A stretch of 64,000 bases of DNA from Aquanectria penicillioides. Its lineage: Eukaryota > Ascomycota > Sordariomycetes > Hypocreales > Nectriaceae. Within the stretch, counting starts at the first letter, position 1; each line of letters opens with the position of its first letter. Shown here piece after piece: positions 24,675 to 35,900 of this stretch. A program made the translations under genes and the position numbers. Location of the stretch: assembly GCA_003415625.1 (NCBI GenBank), contig PYIU01000008.1, positions 3,596,001-3,660,000 of the forward strand, written 5' to 3'. The notes below the pieces were generated by a model that did not search any database, had not been told where the DNA came from, and saw only the letters and a program-made list of their open reading frames with translations.

Positions 24675-25889
24675 TTACGAAGCTTGATTTGGTTTGTTAT
24701 AAGTATAAAATCCCTTCCCGCTCTTGACTCCAAGATTTCCCTTCTCGATGTATTCCTCCAGGTACTGGCGCGGTTTTTGAGGAACATCTTGCCGTGCGTC
24801 CGCATAATGGTTCTCAATGTCCAAAACAACATCGAGACCCACAACATCCATAAGCTCGAATGGGCCTTTCGGTGTTTTCAGAACTCCTTTAAAGATTGAG
24901 TCAATTTCCTCGGGTGCAGCAACTCCTTCCGCTGCGGCGAGAAGTGCTTCTCGTTTGATAGCTGCCCAGATCCTATTCGTGCATATGCACTCAGTCACAG
25001 CATGTAACTGTAATGGTAGAAAGCGCTTACCTGTTGTAGATGTAGCCCATCGACTGAGCCTTTACTTCAAATGGCGAAAAGCCATGTTTTTTCGATTCAT
25101 GCAATACCAACGATATGCAAGCTGGGTCGGTCAACTCATGACCCATGATCTCCAGTTCTGTGGCGTTGTGAGTTATTGACGAGAGAGTGCTCTGCTAATT
25201 CATGATTTGCTTACCACATGTCTCAGGAGGCCAGTCTGGGTCCATTGACTACGTATTAGAAACAACCTTCCCCGTGAGTAGAGCAACTTACACGAATGAA
25301 CACTGAGGATGCGGCTCTCGTGGTTCAAAGCCAAGCCATTGATTATTTCTGAACAGCAGTAGCTGCTTGAATTCGAGGCGATAATGATCTCCGATGGTGC
25401 CAGAGAGTCTAGTTGCGAAATGAGCTGTCTTTTCAAAGCCAGTTGCTCCGGGATGCACTATTCAGGCTGTCAGGTATGTCAAACTCAAGGATAGATGGCC
25501 AATGGTAACTAACCTCAATCACGAGCCAGGCAGTTTCGAGTGCAGTTTCTAGAGTCTCGGGAGGATGAATCATCACTCTCCCCCACTTCCGACCATTTGA
25601 TGAATTCTCTGCTCTGAAGGCATCAATGGCCTGAAGACTGGCTTGGAGCTGGGCGGGCTGGGCGTCAACTAAGTGAACATCATTTCCTGCACTTGACCAC
25701 TAACTCAGTCAATCACGTTAGCAGTGCGGATAAATTATTAATGTGACCTCTGTAAGGGAAATTTGAGGATTAGAAAATAGAAGAATAGCATGAAGCGCCA
25801 TATACTCATACCATATACGCCAAACGCCTTCCCTGGGTCCCCGCTCCAATCAGCGCAACAGAGTTTCTGGGATTTGACGACAGTTGCAT
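24675..25889 (-). CDS. 3-hydroxyacyl-CoA dehydrogenase-like oxidoreductase
   Basis: This NAD-dependent dehydrogenase belongs to the 3-hydroxyacyl-CoA dehydrogenase / L-gulonate 3-dehydrogenase / carnitine dehydrogenase superfamily. The ATG at 25889 gives MQLSSNPRNSVALIGAGTQG with the GxGxxG dinucleotide loop. Later exons read AWLVIE, SLAPSEIIIASNSSSY and ILSVHS. After an intron whose acceptor precedes 25219 the text continues YWPPET, which carries the active-site region. The C-terminal domain includes MGHELTDPACISLVLHESKKHGFSPFEV, RIWAAIKREALLAAAEGVA, GPFELMDVVGLDVVLD and GVKSGKGFYTYN. No lesions were found after splicing. Two CGGATCCG palindromes lie 143-203 bp upstream of its start, so it is probably controlled by the adjacent Zn2Cys6 regulator. 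The true substrate is not determinable from sequence. Confidence 0.88.
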
Positions 25890-26031
25890 GGTGAAAGGCA
25901 ATAATAGACTAGAATTAGTACACAAAATAAGATACAGCAGTTTACATTTATAGTCTGCTGTAACACTGAAGGCAAAAGAGTGAATGGGAAGAATATGCGA
26001 TGTTTCTGTTTACCTTTTATTTCACAAACAT

Positions 26032-26092
26032 TCGGATCCGATGCTCCAGTTGGGTGGCAGTGGCGGTATTTTTGATCCGCCATCGGATCCGA
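26032..26092. promoter_or_regulatory. paired TCGGATCCGA operators upstream of the dehydrogenase gene
   Basis: Two exact 10-bp palindromes lie at 26032-26041 and 26083-26092, start to start 51 bp apart. Each has the form CGG-N2-CCG, an inverted CGG pair as bound by Zn2Cys6 dimers. Two further half-sites, GATCCG at about 26074 and 26119, flank them. The sites lie 143-203 bp upstream of the dehydrogenase ATG at 25889. The rest of 25890-26518 is non-coding flank with no other recognisable content. Confidence 0.75.
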
Positions 26093-26518
26093 GACGCGCA
26101 TGTGGGCGTCATCGTTTAGATCCGAGCACGGCAATCGCTCCACATGCATAGTTTGGTTGACAGAGTGGCGGAGATTAAATGGCACTGAGTATCGTAGTAT
26201 CCGCAGCGGAAGCCAGGTTACGACGCGCTAGTGTAGATTGTACCGCTCACCATTTATACTGGATCAAAGCACTTTGCCCCTCAATCAGTCTCTATTATTT
26301 GCCACTGATTGTTTCCTACCCTGGTCTACATTACCTAAATACTCTTCTACAATTTCCCCGACACAAACCCTACCCTCCTTTGGATCGCGGAGTAGTTATT
26401 CCAGCTCCAACACCTAATAAACACGGTTTCATACAAGTCACCAAGGCTAGGGAAAGCATCTGTTGCTACTTTTTGCAAACCTTGTCCTATTCAGACCGTC
26501 GCAATTATTATGTTTACA

Positions 26519-28709
26519 CTAACTGGGTACATGCAGTGGCAACTCCCAGTAGGGAATTTGGGTCTCCTCCAGTATGTCATCGAACGCCGCTGAGCAGACC
26601 TTTTGTCGAGCTGCTTGGACAGATTTAGAGCTCTGGGGGAGATGCTTCAACGTAGACTCCAAAGTAGACAGTAGGCTATCATGTGACTCTTGTGTAATGA
26701 CTTTGTTCCTAAAGTCCCTGTTGATGGCTTTTTGCATGAGTTGCACACCTGCAACAACATGATGTGGGTAAGGGTCGATGGCAATGAGGGGAACAGTAAA
26801 GGTCGTGCAGAGTCCCGTCTCACTCTCGTGAGGTAGATTAGAGGAAGCAGAATTGGCTGTTCTTCTCAGGGTCATAGTATTGTGAAGGCCAAACGCGAGT
26901 GCGTTCATGACGGTATTTTCTGCTTCGACGCTCGCGTCTTTGAATTCCGCCACCAAGTCGTACCGATCTACGACTTCTATCGTGTCCAGCACCATCAATA
27001 TGCTGAGGTGGTAGTGAAGCATGAGAGAGACTAAACACTCGTTAGTTAAAAGGGGCACAGTGGCTATGTTAGGATGTGCTTACACCATCGGAGTTTTGTT
27101 TGTTGGCCAAGAAATTGCATCCGCTTGTGGCATTCATCAAGAAATGGTCGAAACGTAACAACAAACTCTTTCATAGAGCTGCGGACAGCGGAGAGCGCCT
27201 TTCGGACCTCAGATTCGTCGTGGCCATCTCTGAGAGCCTCCTTGAAGATAGCAGCCAGTTTCCAACCCAACAGCTTCCAGCAAGCGGCGGCTGCGATAAT
27301 CTCGTTAGCCCGTTCGTCTGTCATCTCGGCACTGCCAAGGCGCCAGCTTTTGGAAGATTCGTTAAACACGTTCAAGCACGTCCGTACAAGTTTCCACGTA
27401 AATTCGGATTCAAACCCCCACAGACCAGATGAGAGAAGCGGTCTGCAATTCAGCGTGAGGGAAGCCGATGTGTCAAAAGTTATTGCTGCCCAGTAGGCGA
27501 TGCTCTCCGCGTTGATGAAGTTAGACGTGTCGGCAGACTCTGGAGTGGCACAAATTGAAGGTGAATTCAGTGATGGGGATACCTTCGATCCACTGAATTG
27601 CAGATTTCTCTGCCGCGCTCGAAGCGACTGGACCTGTTGCAAAGCCGCGTGCACGCAGGCCTGTCCAGAAATTCCGTCCATTTCCTCATCTTCTGAGATC
27701 CCGGTAGGAATCGGAGTCAATGCAAAAAGAAATAGGGATAGCATTGATCGATACGAGGGGCGATTAATGATTCTAAGCATGTCTCTTCGAGCATCTCGCC
27801 ACAGAATTTGGATTCGATTCTGGTTATGGGTGTCGGCTAAGTCATCTGGAGATGTTATGGGTAGCCATCTTGCAGCGAACGCGGCAATGGTATTGCGAAG
27901 GGATCGTTCAATCAAGTTGTCCCGCTTTTTGTCTTGCTGTGCCCTCTGGTCCTGGGTTGAACCTTGTGCGCCTTTAGACGTGTCGGCCATATATCGGTCG
28001 AGGTGACGACACAAGTCGGATATGCTAACATATGGTTCAGCGAGGCCGTCCTGCCCAAATCTGCCTCGACCAGTCAGTCAGCTTGTAAAACCCAGGGTAT
28101 AAAGGCTGGCATTAAGGACGTACAGAAAAGGACAACTATATCGACCCATCCAAGAGCCAAAAACGACTTCGAAATTTTGCCTATATAGTGTCTGGAGCCA
28201 TGCAAAATCCGAGTCACTCAACGGATCCATCTCAGAGTCTGAGAGGATGGATATCGACGCCGTGGAGGGCACCTCCGCAGTCTCCAACCCAGAAAATGGC
28301 GTTGGTGTAAGTTGGCTTCGCTGAAGATCATGATCGCTATTGTCAATACAAGTCTCATCCACGGCGGTTGCAACAATTGACTTCTCGGGTGATGTTGGAC
28401 GAGTCAGATGACGAGAGTGCTGTCTCCGTCGACTTCGCGTCTTTGACGGAGTTGGCCCATGTTTATTAGTCGTTCCTGTCTCAGCCTCTTGTATCCACTG
28501 TGCACCATGGTTAAGCCTTGTCTGGGTTGGAACCTTGACCTTGATGTTACCTTGAATGTGCAGGCTCGATTCCTGTTGACACAGCGAGTGCAGGAAGCAG
28601 ATGGTTCGCCAGCAACATTGCCGCGCCGCGCATCGCAGGCGACGCGCGATCTACGGCAATCGTCACAGCTCGAGAAGTGAGTACGACGAGTAACGAGGCG
28701 ATCTGGCAT
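26519..28709 (-). CDS. Zn2Cys6 transcription factor, probable regulator of the local catabolic regulon
   Basis: This is a nuclear Gal4-type regulator. The ATG at 28709 gives MPDRLVTRRTHF followed by a complete zinc cluster, with spacing C-X2-C-X6-C-X14-C-X2-C-X6-C (SSCDDCRRSRVAC ... SCTRCVNRNRAC). An intron follows directly after CTFK, and the next exon continues in frame through a Ser/Thr-rich linker to SDFAWLQTLYRQNFEVVFGSW near 28160. The large exon 28014-27064 and the last exon 27058-26519 (YHLSILMVLDTIEVVDRYDL) form the effector region typical of this fungal regulator type. No stops remain after splicing. It sits between two putative target genes, and four palindromes CGGATCCG lie in the 880-bp gap to the divergent permease. 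Autoregulation and local control are therefore likely. Confidence 0.85.
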
Positions 28710-28784
28710 GGTCAAGGAATGAGCCGCGTATGCGCATGCAAGGAGCCGAAAGTCGCAGCTTTGCCGCGGGTGCAACTCCAGCTA

Positions 28785-28871
28785 TCGGATCCGAGTGAAT
28801 GTTGAGAGAATCCACGCCGCACATTTGCGAGTTCTGCTGAGAAAGTGGATGCAAAACCGGCTCGGATCCGC
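28785..28871. promoter_or_regulatory. paired CGGATCCG operators upstream of the regulator gene
   Basis: One exact TCGGATCCGA is at 28785-28794. A second copy at 28862-28871 is TCGGATCCGC, matching 9 of 10 positions and keeping the palindromic CGGATCCG core. The starts are 77 bp apart, and the sites lie 76-162 bp upstream of the regulator ATG at 28709. This position fits autoregulation. Confidence 0.72.
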
Positions 28872-29332
28872 TCCTTTGGGCCAGTCCATTTTGTATCCTG
28901 GTCAGTAAGCATTACAAGTGCGGGGTAGCGAGTGCTGATCACAGCTAGATCCGGGGTATCATCGCGGGGGAAGCCATTTTGACCATTCATCGAACGTCTT
29001 TGATGAGTTCAATTTTCCGCACGTGGCCAATGCACACGGAACTGGACCGTCCTATCTGGGAAACCAAAGGGAGGTGGCCAAATATTGATTCCCATGTTAC
29101 TAGCGCCATGGAGTTAAGTATTACAGCGTGGCTGGCATGCGTTTCCAACGCCTCGAGTTCTCGACAGATCCACTCACGTCATAATTCGCTGCAGATCTCA
29201 TCTCGGCTGATCACCATGTCACCGAGGAATACCGGTAAACCGTCCAGAAGGTGGCGCCACCACAAAGCGAGCTAAACGGGTTCAACTCCTTGGTCGGCCG
29301 TTTCAAGGGCTGAGCAGCTACTCAAGCTGTCA

Positions 29333-29422
29333 TCGGATCCGAAAAGCGTCAAGGAACGGCCGCATTGCCATCCATGACTCGAGCGAGCAGGGTCAGACTC
29401 GCATTCAACATGTCGGATCCGA
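29333..29422. promoter_or_regulatory. paired TCGGATCCGA operators upstream of the Dal5-type permease gene
   Basis: Exact copies lie at 29333-29342 and 29413-29422, start to start 80 bp apart. They are 167-256 bp upstream of the permease ATG at 29589. The remainder of the divergent interval 28710-29588 holds a further GATCCG half-site near 28948. Its only other content is two unrecognised overlapping frames on opposite strands (28712-28990 and 28979-29275), which I do not regard as genes. Confidence 0.75.
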
Positions 29423-29588
29423 TAATTACTGCGGGGAAATAACAGGCCCAGTCGGGCCAGCACTCGATCCCTGTCTCCCAGGTTGATCATGTATTTACTT
29501 AAAACCCATTGTTGCCTCCATCTTTTTCGTAGAGACAGCATCCCTCATCAATAGTTTCTTGGGGACATACGCATCTTTCTTCAACATC

Positions 29589-31436
29589 ATGGCTTCTAAT
29601 GGGGCTCCCTTTGAGAAACCCGACGTGGTAGAGTCGGAGATGGCCAAAGGGTCCGATCGAAGTGGGAAGGCGGATGTCGACCTTGTCACTTTAGACTCTT
29701 TCTCTCATCTCGACGAGAAGAAAATTCTTCGCAAGGTAGATGCGTTCTAGCTTCTCTAGTTGGTCACAACTAACGACAAGACTCAGATGGACATTCGGCT
29801 GATCCCAATGCTTGCGATCCTTTACCTTCTCTCGTTTTTAGACCGTAGGTGTAATCGAGACACTCTTACAAGCATCAAGCTAATCCTGCGCTTAATAGGA
29901 GGAAACATTGGTAATGCTAAGATTGAGGGTCTTCAAGAGGATCTCAACTTGATGCCCAACCAATACAACTGGTGTCTCACTGTCTTCTTCTTCACCTACG
30001 CTGCCTTTGAGGTTCCCTCCAACTTGCTTCTCAAGAAGCTCCGCCCAAGTATCTGGCTTCCAACCATCATGGTTGCTTGGGGCACCGTAATGACGTTGAT
30101 GGGCCTCGTCCGAAATTATCACGGCCTTCTTATCGCACGCATCTTCCTGGGAGTCACTGAGGCGGGTCTATTTCCAGGTGTTGCTGTATGTTTTAAGCCA
30201 GTCTGCATCCTTTTCTCTACTAATGAAGTTTCCAGTACTATCTGACCATGTGGTATTGTCGCCATGAAATCCAACTTCGACAAGCCTTGTTCTTTTCTGC
30301 TGCCTCCATTGCGGGTGCTTTCAGTGGTCTGTTGGCATTTGCGATCGCCAAGATGGATGGAACTGCAGGTCTTGAGGGCTGGCGTTGGATCTTTATTCTC
30401 GAAGGCATTGTCACGGTGGTTGTTGCAGTGCTGGCATACTTCATCTTATACGACTTTCCCGAAACGGCTGATTTCCTCACTGAGGAGGAGAGAGCTTTTG
30501 TGGTGTTTCGTCTGAAGTACCAAGCTCAAGCAGGAAAGCTCGGCACTGACGAGGTACGGTGTGCCGAGTCTGAAGAGTTCAAATGGCAATATGTCTGGGA
30601 TGCTTTCAAAGACTGGCAAATTTGGGTCAACATCTTTGTCTATTGGGGCGTAAGTGAATACTCCTTCATTTTCCTTGCAATAGTTCTGACAACTCCGCTA
30701 GATCGTTTGTCCTCTATATGGCATCAGTCTATTTCTTCCCACCATCATCAAGAACCTAGGATACACGTCAAACAAGGCACAGCTCATGACGGTCCCGATT
30801 TACATCACGGCTGCCATACTCGCCGTTGTATTCGCCTACATATCGGATCGCGTTGGGAAACGAAGCCCGTTCATCATTGCCTTACTATGTGTCATGATCG
30901 TAGGCTTCTCAATGTATGTTATTTCAACAGCCGTGTCAACGAAATACCCATGAAGCTGACCAATAACCTTTTTTTTAGGTGCATCTCATCCAGCAACCCC
31001 AAAGTAGTCTATGGAGGCGTCTATATTGCAGCGTGTGCCATCTATCCGGCCTTCCCGGGTGTTATTTCATGGCTTGCCAACAACTTGTCTGGCAGCTATA
31101 AGAGGAGCGCTGGAATGGCAATTCAGATTGGAGTTGGAAACCTCGGTGGAGTAAGTTTTTTCTTGTTTTGATGATGAATGAGGCTAATATAGATGATAGG
31201 CTATGGCAGCCAACTTCTATCGACAAAAGGATGGCCCTCGATATATCCTCGGACACGCATTGGAGCTTGGATTCATCAGCGTCGGAATAATCGCTGCTCT
31301 GATTTTGGTCCTTACCTACACGCGCATAAACAAGAATCGAGAGGCCAGGGTTTCCGAGGGCGAGATCAATCAGTATACCACCGAGCAGCTATCAAGCAAA
31401 GGTGACAAGGCATTGACTTGGAGGTATATGCTGTGA
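29589..31436 (+). CDS. anion:cation symporter family permease (Dal5/allantoate permease-like MFS)
   Basis: This is an uptake carrier of the MFS ACS family (Dal5, Tna1, Liz1 relatives) in the plasma membrane. The ATG at 29589 starts MASNGAPFEKPDVVESE, preferred over the upstream ATG at 29559 because it opens the usual acidic N-terminus ending DEKKILRK. Exons then read MDIRLIPMLAILYLLSFLDR, GNIGNAKIEGLQEDL, YNWCLTVFFFTYAAFEVPSN, and GVTEAGLFPGVA. Further on are GWRWIFILEGIVTVV, ETADFLTEEERAFV, AYISDRVGKRSPFI, and YKRSAGMAIQIGVGNLGG, with a final exon ending TWRYML. At least six introns are inferred and all close cleanly. Two CGGATCCG operators precede the gene. Substrates of the family are small organic anions and nitrogenous compounds such as allantoate, nicotinate or ureidosuccinate; the one here is unknown. 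Confidence 0.88.
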
Positions 31437-31669
31437 GGCAGAGTTGGAAGGGTTAGGTAGGCAAGTAGCCTAATGTATTTAGACTCAATCACAGTTTATA
31501 ATGAACTTGCCAACGCAAAAAGCTAAAGATAACTCCTCTAGCCCTGGTTTAGGTAGTTTTTTATCAGCAGTGACAATCTTCAGAACGGGTCCATGACAGG
31601 TCAGTACTTGTCAAGAATCAGATTACTCTTAGGATTCACATATTGGCTATGTATGGCTGGATTGTAAAA

Positions 31670-32810
31670 CTAGAACCCAACTTCAATTTGTTCCTCTATC
31701 TCTGTGGTTCTTCCCATGGAGACAATTCCTTTCCTTTTTGTAAGGTCATACACGACATTAAACAGGGTGTTTGAATCGTTGTTTCCAAACTGTCGCCGGT
31801 TGATACAAGCTGGGTATCCTTGCTCGTCCTTGAAAAGCTCAAGAAGTGTTTCAAAGCTAGCTTTCTCTCCAACCTCGTTTGTTGCAAGTTCTCTAAGTCT
31901 GGCTGTTCGTTTAGGAGAGTCTTCGAGCCAAAGGGGCTCAAACACGCCTTCATGCTTCATGATTAGGTTGTTGGCGTGGACAACACGGCCAAGATCGTCT
32001 GGTGGAAGCTCTTGCCACCCTATGCTTGTACACTCAAGACCGGTAGGACCAGTATCATCGCCCAATAGTATGTGACTACTTCCAGCTAGACCCATAGACT
32101 GAATTCTATCCAAGGCCTCTCTTTTAGTCTTGGACTCAAGCACGGTGCGCAGGGCAAAGTGGATGGGCATGCGCTCTGGATTCACCCCCTTTGCTCTTAT
32201 GCCATTCAGTAGGCACCCAACACCATGCTCGTTGAATCCAATCTTTCCAATGATGCCTGCTTCGGTGATCATCTGAAATGACGGCAGGTTCATGTCTGGA
32301 ACACCCTTGGGATTAACTCTAAGGATAATCAGATTTGGCTTCTGTCTACTCTTCCAGTCCCAGTTTTGAGCCAAGAAGGTGGAACCACCTGGAGTCTTCC
32401 ACCCAAGAGTAGTACAGCCATCAACCGCATCGATAGCCATGGGCCTCCTTGACTTCTCATCGAAAAGGCCAAAGGCAATCTCAGTGCGAATGTTCAAGGA
32501 CAGAACATCCAGAATGTCAACTTGAGCGCCTTCTGCAATTCCTTCGATTTCTTCGTAATAACGAGGAAACTTGGACTTGAGGAATGGCTGAAACTTGGCA
32601 GTTTGTTCACGCACGGTGGTCCAATCCAAGTCATTAAAGGCCTTGAAGAGGGAGTGGTAAAAGGCGATTGAGCCAGCCACCTGTTTCGCAGCCTGCTGGC
32701 CAACCGCGAGACCAATCTACAAGCCATTTTTAGCCATTATTAGCAACTCTAGGCTGATGATTGATTTCGCTCACCTCTCGATGGTTCCCTGTTACTGTGA
32801 TGTCGAGCAT
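31670..32810 (-). CDS. peptidase C45 / acyl-CoA:6-aminopenicillanate acyltransferase-family enzyme
   Basis: This is an N-terminal-nucleophile hydrolase or acyltransferase. Two exons, 32810-32775 and 32716-31670, give 1083 nt and 360 residues, close to the 357 of penicillin acyltransferase. The start MLDITVTGNHREIG fits the family's N-terminal GxPxEIG segment, and no in-frame upstream ATG precedes the nearest stop. VDGCTTLGW contains the Gly-Cys pair at about 112-113, where family members self-cleave to expose the nucleophilic Cys. FLAQNWDW, GKIGFNEHGVGCLLNG and NNDSNTLFNVVYD are also present. There is no C-terminal peroxisomal tripeptide (it ends VGF), unlike the penicillin enzyme. Nothing else of beta-lactam biosynthesis is nearby, so amide or lactam turnover is more plausible. 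It is divergent from the second symporter gene. Confidence 0.87.
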
Positions 32811-33213
32811 ATTCTTATCTAGGACGGAAGTGTTGTTAGATAACTCAAATCAGGCGGCTCATCAACCATGCAAAGCAATGCCCGTATCTGTCTGTTATAT
32901 GTTCACAGAAAGAAAGCGGAGACTTGCATTGTTCTACCATGATTAACAGCTATCGAATTCATTCTTCACTTAGACGGAGAACACACAGCGCGCTGAAATC
33001 CGACAGTGGCGGACCAGCCCCGCAACCTTCGAGTCATGACCGGCCTTGTCAATCATCACCTGGTGCTGGAGCAACGACCCACTGCGCTCATTTCCGACAA
33101 TCCAAGTCAAACCCCGCAATCTCCGCGCTATCTCAAGCTTTGACCAGGTTAGAAGGTTTGGGGTTCGTCGTGCTTTTTTCCGATCCATCATCTAGTGTGC
33201 GGCTTCGAGAGAC

Positions 33214-33233
33214 CTCGGTCAGTTCTCGGTCAG
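33214..33233 (+). promoter_or_regulatory. tandem CTCGGTCAG direct repeat in a divergent promoter
   Basis: Two identical 9-bp units at 33214-33222 and 33225-33233 repeat at an 11-bp period, so both present a CGG triplet on the same DNA face. They lie in the 598-bp interval 32811-33408 between the C45 enzyme and the second symporter, 176 bp before the symporter start. Such CGG direct repeats are one class of Zn2Cys6 target. The identity of the binder is unknown. Nothing else was recognised in the interval. Confidence 0.4.
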
Positions 33234-33408
33234 GGGGGGTCGATAGAGATAGGTAAGGACGAGACGCATCTCAGGCTCCTATATTACATCCCTTTTTCGC
33301 ATACGCAGATATTCCACCACATGCCATCTCTAAACCAAGGCTTCAATTGACATAGGGACCGTCTCTCAGAACTCTACAATCTCTGTCCATTCGGAGACAC
33401 GAACCATC

Positions 33409-34958
33409 ATGTTGTTTCTCTCAAAGGCTCGAGAGGTCGTCTGGGGGAAACCAGCGGCTACAGGGACTGAAAGAAGGCTGATTGTCAAGATCGATGCCGT
33501 TATTCTGTCCTTCTGCTGTCTCATGTACTGGGTCAATTACCTCGACCGCATGAACCTAAACAATGCCTATGTTAGTGGCATGAGAGAGGATCTAGGATTC
33601 CATGGCAAGCAGCTGAATATCATCAACACAAGTAAGTAGATTCTCCACTCCTACCCTCTAATCATTGTACTAACGCGTTGTAACTTTGACAGTCTTCTAT
33701 GGCGGCTATGTCCTCGGACAGATCCCCAACAATCTCGCGCTCCAGAAACTACCTCCCCACATCTATTTCCCGAGCTGTGTTGTTGGATGGGGTCTTTTGA
33801 CCTTGGGTACAGCCTTTTGCCACCACCCATGGCAGATTATGGTCATTCGGTTCTTTCAAGCTATCATTGAGTCGTCCACATTCGTCGGTTGCCATTACAT
33901 TCTCGGAAGTTGGTACAAGGAGGAGGAGCTCGGCAAGAGAACTGCCATCTTTACCAGCAGTGGTTTAGCCGGAACAATGTTTTCTGGTTTCTTGCAAGGA
34001 GCAGTATTCAAGGGATTGAGTATGGCTGCGATCTGCCCCTTTCTCTGGCGATAGCTAACCAGTTTCAGACGGTCGTGCTGGTCTGCCCGGTTGGCGATGG
34101 CTATTCATCATCGACTTTTGCATCACCCTTCCAGTCGCGTTTTACGGCTTCTTTGCGTTTCCCGATACACCAACATCCACTCGAGTTAATTGGTTGACCG
34201 AAGAGGAAAAGAGGCTCGCTATTGACCGCTTGCCCGAAGTCGAAAAACACCGCGGAGTTCTCGGTTGGAGTCTTATTTCTCGTGTCCTTGGAAGCTGGCA
34301 CTGGTGGGGCTTCGTCTTGATTTGGATCTTTGCCAGCAACACGGAAATGTTTTCTACAAACGCCATCATGAACTTGTGGTTGTCTAGCACCGGCGACTAC
34401 AGTATCGAAGAAGTAAACTATATTCCCACGGGAGTAGCTGGAGTTGGTATCGTCGCCACACTTTTCTTGGGCTGGTATTCGGATTTCACCAAACGCCCAT
34501 GGCACGCAGGAATAATCCTGTCCTTTACTGCCATTACAGCTGGAGCAATCATGCTGAATCCACCCACCCGAGGAGCCAAGTTCTTTGCCTTGTTTCTCAA
34601 CGGCTGCCAGTATGCCAGTCAAACTGTCCTTTTCGCCTGGGCTAATTCTCTCACGCGAAACGATGATGCCAAACGCGGTGTCATCTTGGGAGGCATGAAC
34701 ATGTTTGCCATTGCAGTTTACATGTTCTGGTCTCTCATATTTTACAACACTACTCAGGGTCCCGCCTGGAGAGATGGAAGCATCGCAATGATGTGCATGG
34801 GAGGAGCGCTTTTTGTTACAACTCTTGCCGTATGGTATTTGGAAAGACGAGACAAGCGAACGGAAGTACACGATGGTGCTCCTGAATCGTCTACCATTGG
34901 GGATGAAGAGAAATTCAATGATGAGAGCGCGACCAGGTCAAAGGCTGAAGAGAACTAG
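33409..34958 (+). CDS. MFS symporter of the pantothenate/vitamin (Liz1/Fen2-like) group
   Basis: This is a second anion:cation symporter-family permease. The ATG at 33409 begins MLFLSKAREVVWGKP. Exon 1 includes KIDAVILSFCCLMYWVNYLDRMNLNNAYVSG, the hallmark first membrane segment of this group. Exon 2 (from about 33692) reads FYGGYVLGQIPNNLALQKLPP and continues to QGAVFKGL. After an intron ending at 34069 the text resumes as DGRAGLPGWRWLFIIDFCITLP and runs uninterrupted to the stop at 34958. Conserved elements include FPDTPTSTR before a charged loop, GWYSDFTKRPWHAG, and a late half rich in membrane segments, with a hydrophilic C-tail. Its promoter is shared with the C45 enzyme, suggesting uptake of a compound that the enzyme processes. 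Substrate not determinable. Confidence 0.87.
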
Positions 34959-35900
34959 ATGAGACGAGGTAATTCGTGTGCGATGTGCCACGGGCCGTGT
35001 GGAACTGAAAGGTTTGACTTCTAAAGACTTTCGTTAATTAATTAGATTTCGATTTTTATTACACAATTCAAAGATGAAAAGCCAGGGCTATCCTCCTCGT
35101 TCCAATTTTCCTGTGCCCAATAATATCATCATGAAATGTCTCCCAACTCAGTATGCCTTGAGCCACACTATTGAAGTTGGCAGACGCAAGATTCTAAGGC
35201 TGGGAATAGATAGTGATACCGATTTGCGAAAGGCTTCAATTGCGCTATTCAAATTTTAAAACAATCCAATAAATAATCCAATTACAATTAAATCCATAAA
35301 ATCCAATGCTGGTAAACAATCTCAAACGCAAATAGATGAAAGATGTATAGTCTTGCAGCAATCCTCCCTACCCTATACTTACTCTCCAAGCCATCATTTA
35401 CCAAAGAATTCAATGCGCAGTGAGGTTTAGGCTATTCTATGGCGTCTATGGTTTATTTGAAGGCTCTTTTCAAGTTTCTCACTTTTGCACTCAAGCGTTT
35501 GTGCATCCAAGGGGGTAAACAATAGCAATGTGTTTGTTCCCATTGCAATGATGAATGTTCAATAGAGCCACGACATGTCAGTCAAAGACACAAAAGTCCA
35601 AATTAGCTCCAGATCAGTATCACAACCAATTAATCTATATCTACATGCTCCCCTGATAAGGATATGATACTAGTAGATAAGAAAATAGCACCAGTTTGTT
35701 GATTGCGCACTGCGTCAACATTGGATGCATCCATCCAGAGCAATAAATCCCCACAGTCTAGCTTACATAATACGCGCTAATGAAACTAAACGCCACCCAT
35801 TTCGTCTCGATATCTCCTTCTCCACTTTCACACATCCGTGATCTCGATTGTAAGACCGTCGTGTTTTCCTTTCTGGCTCTGGGATCACGCATCGAATGCA
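34959..35900. other. intergenic region
   Basis: This AT-leaning flank lies between the symporter 3' end and the dual-cluster regulator. Around 35264-35310 the hexamer AATCCA recurs about five times in a loose array. A 61-codon frame at 35074-35259 has no recognisable content. Confidence 0.4.

Noticed and set aside
31670..32810. Presence of a beta-lactam biosynthetic cluster
   Set aside because: Only the acyltransferase-like enzyme is present. No ACV synthetase or isopenicillin N synthase is found in the window.
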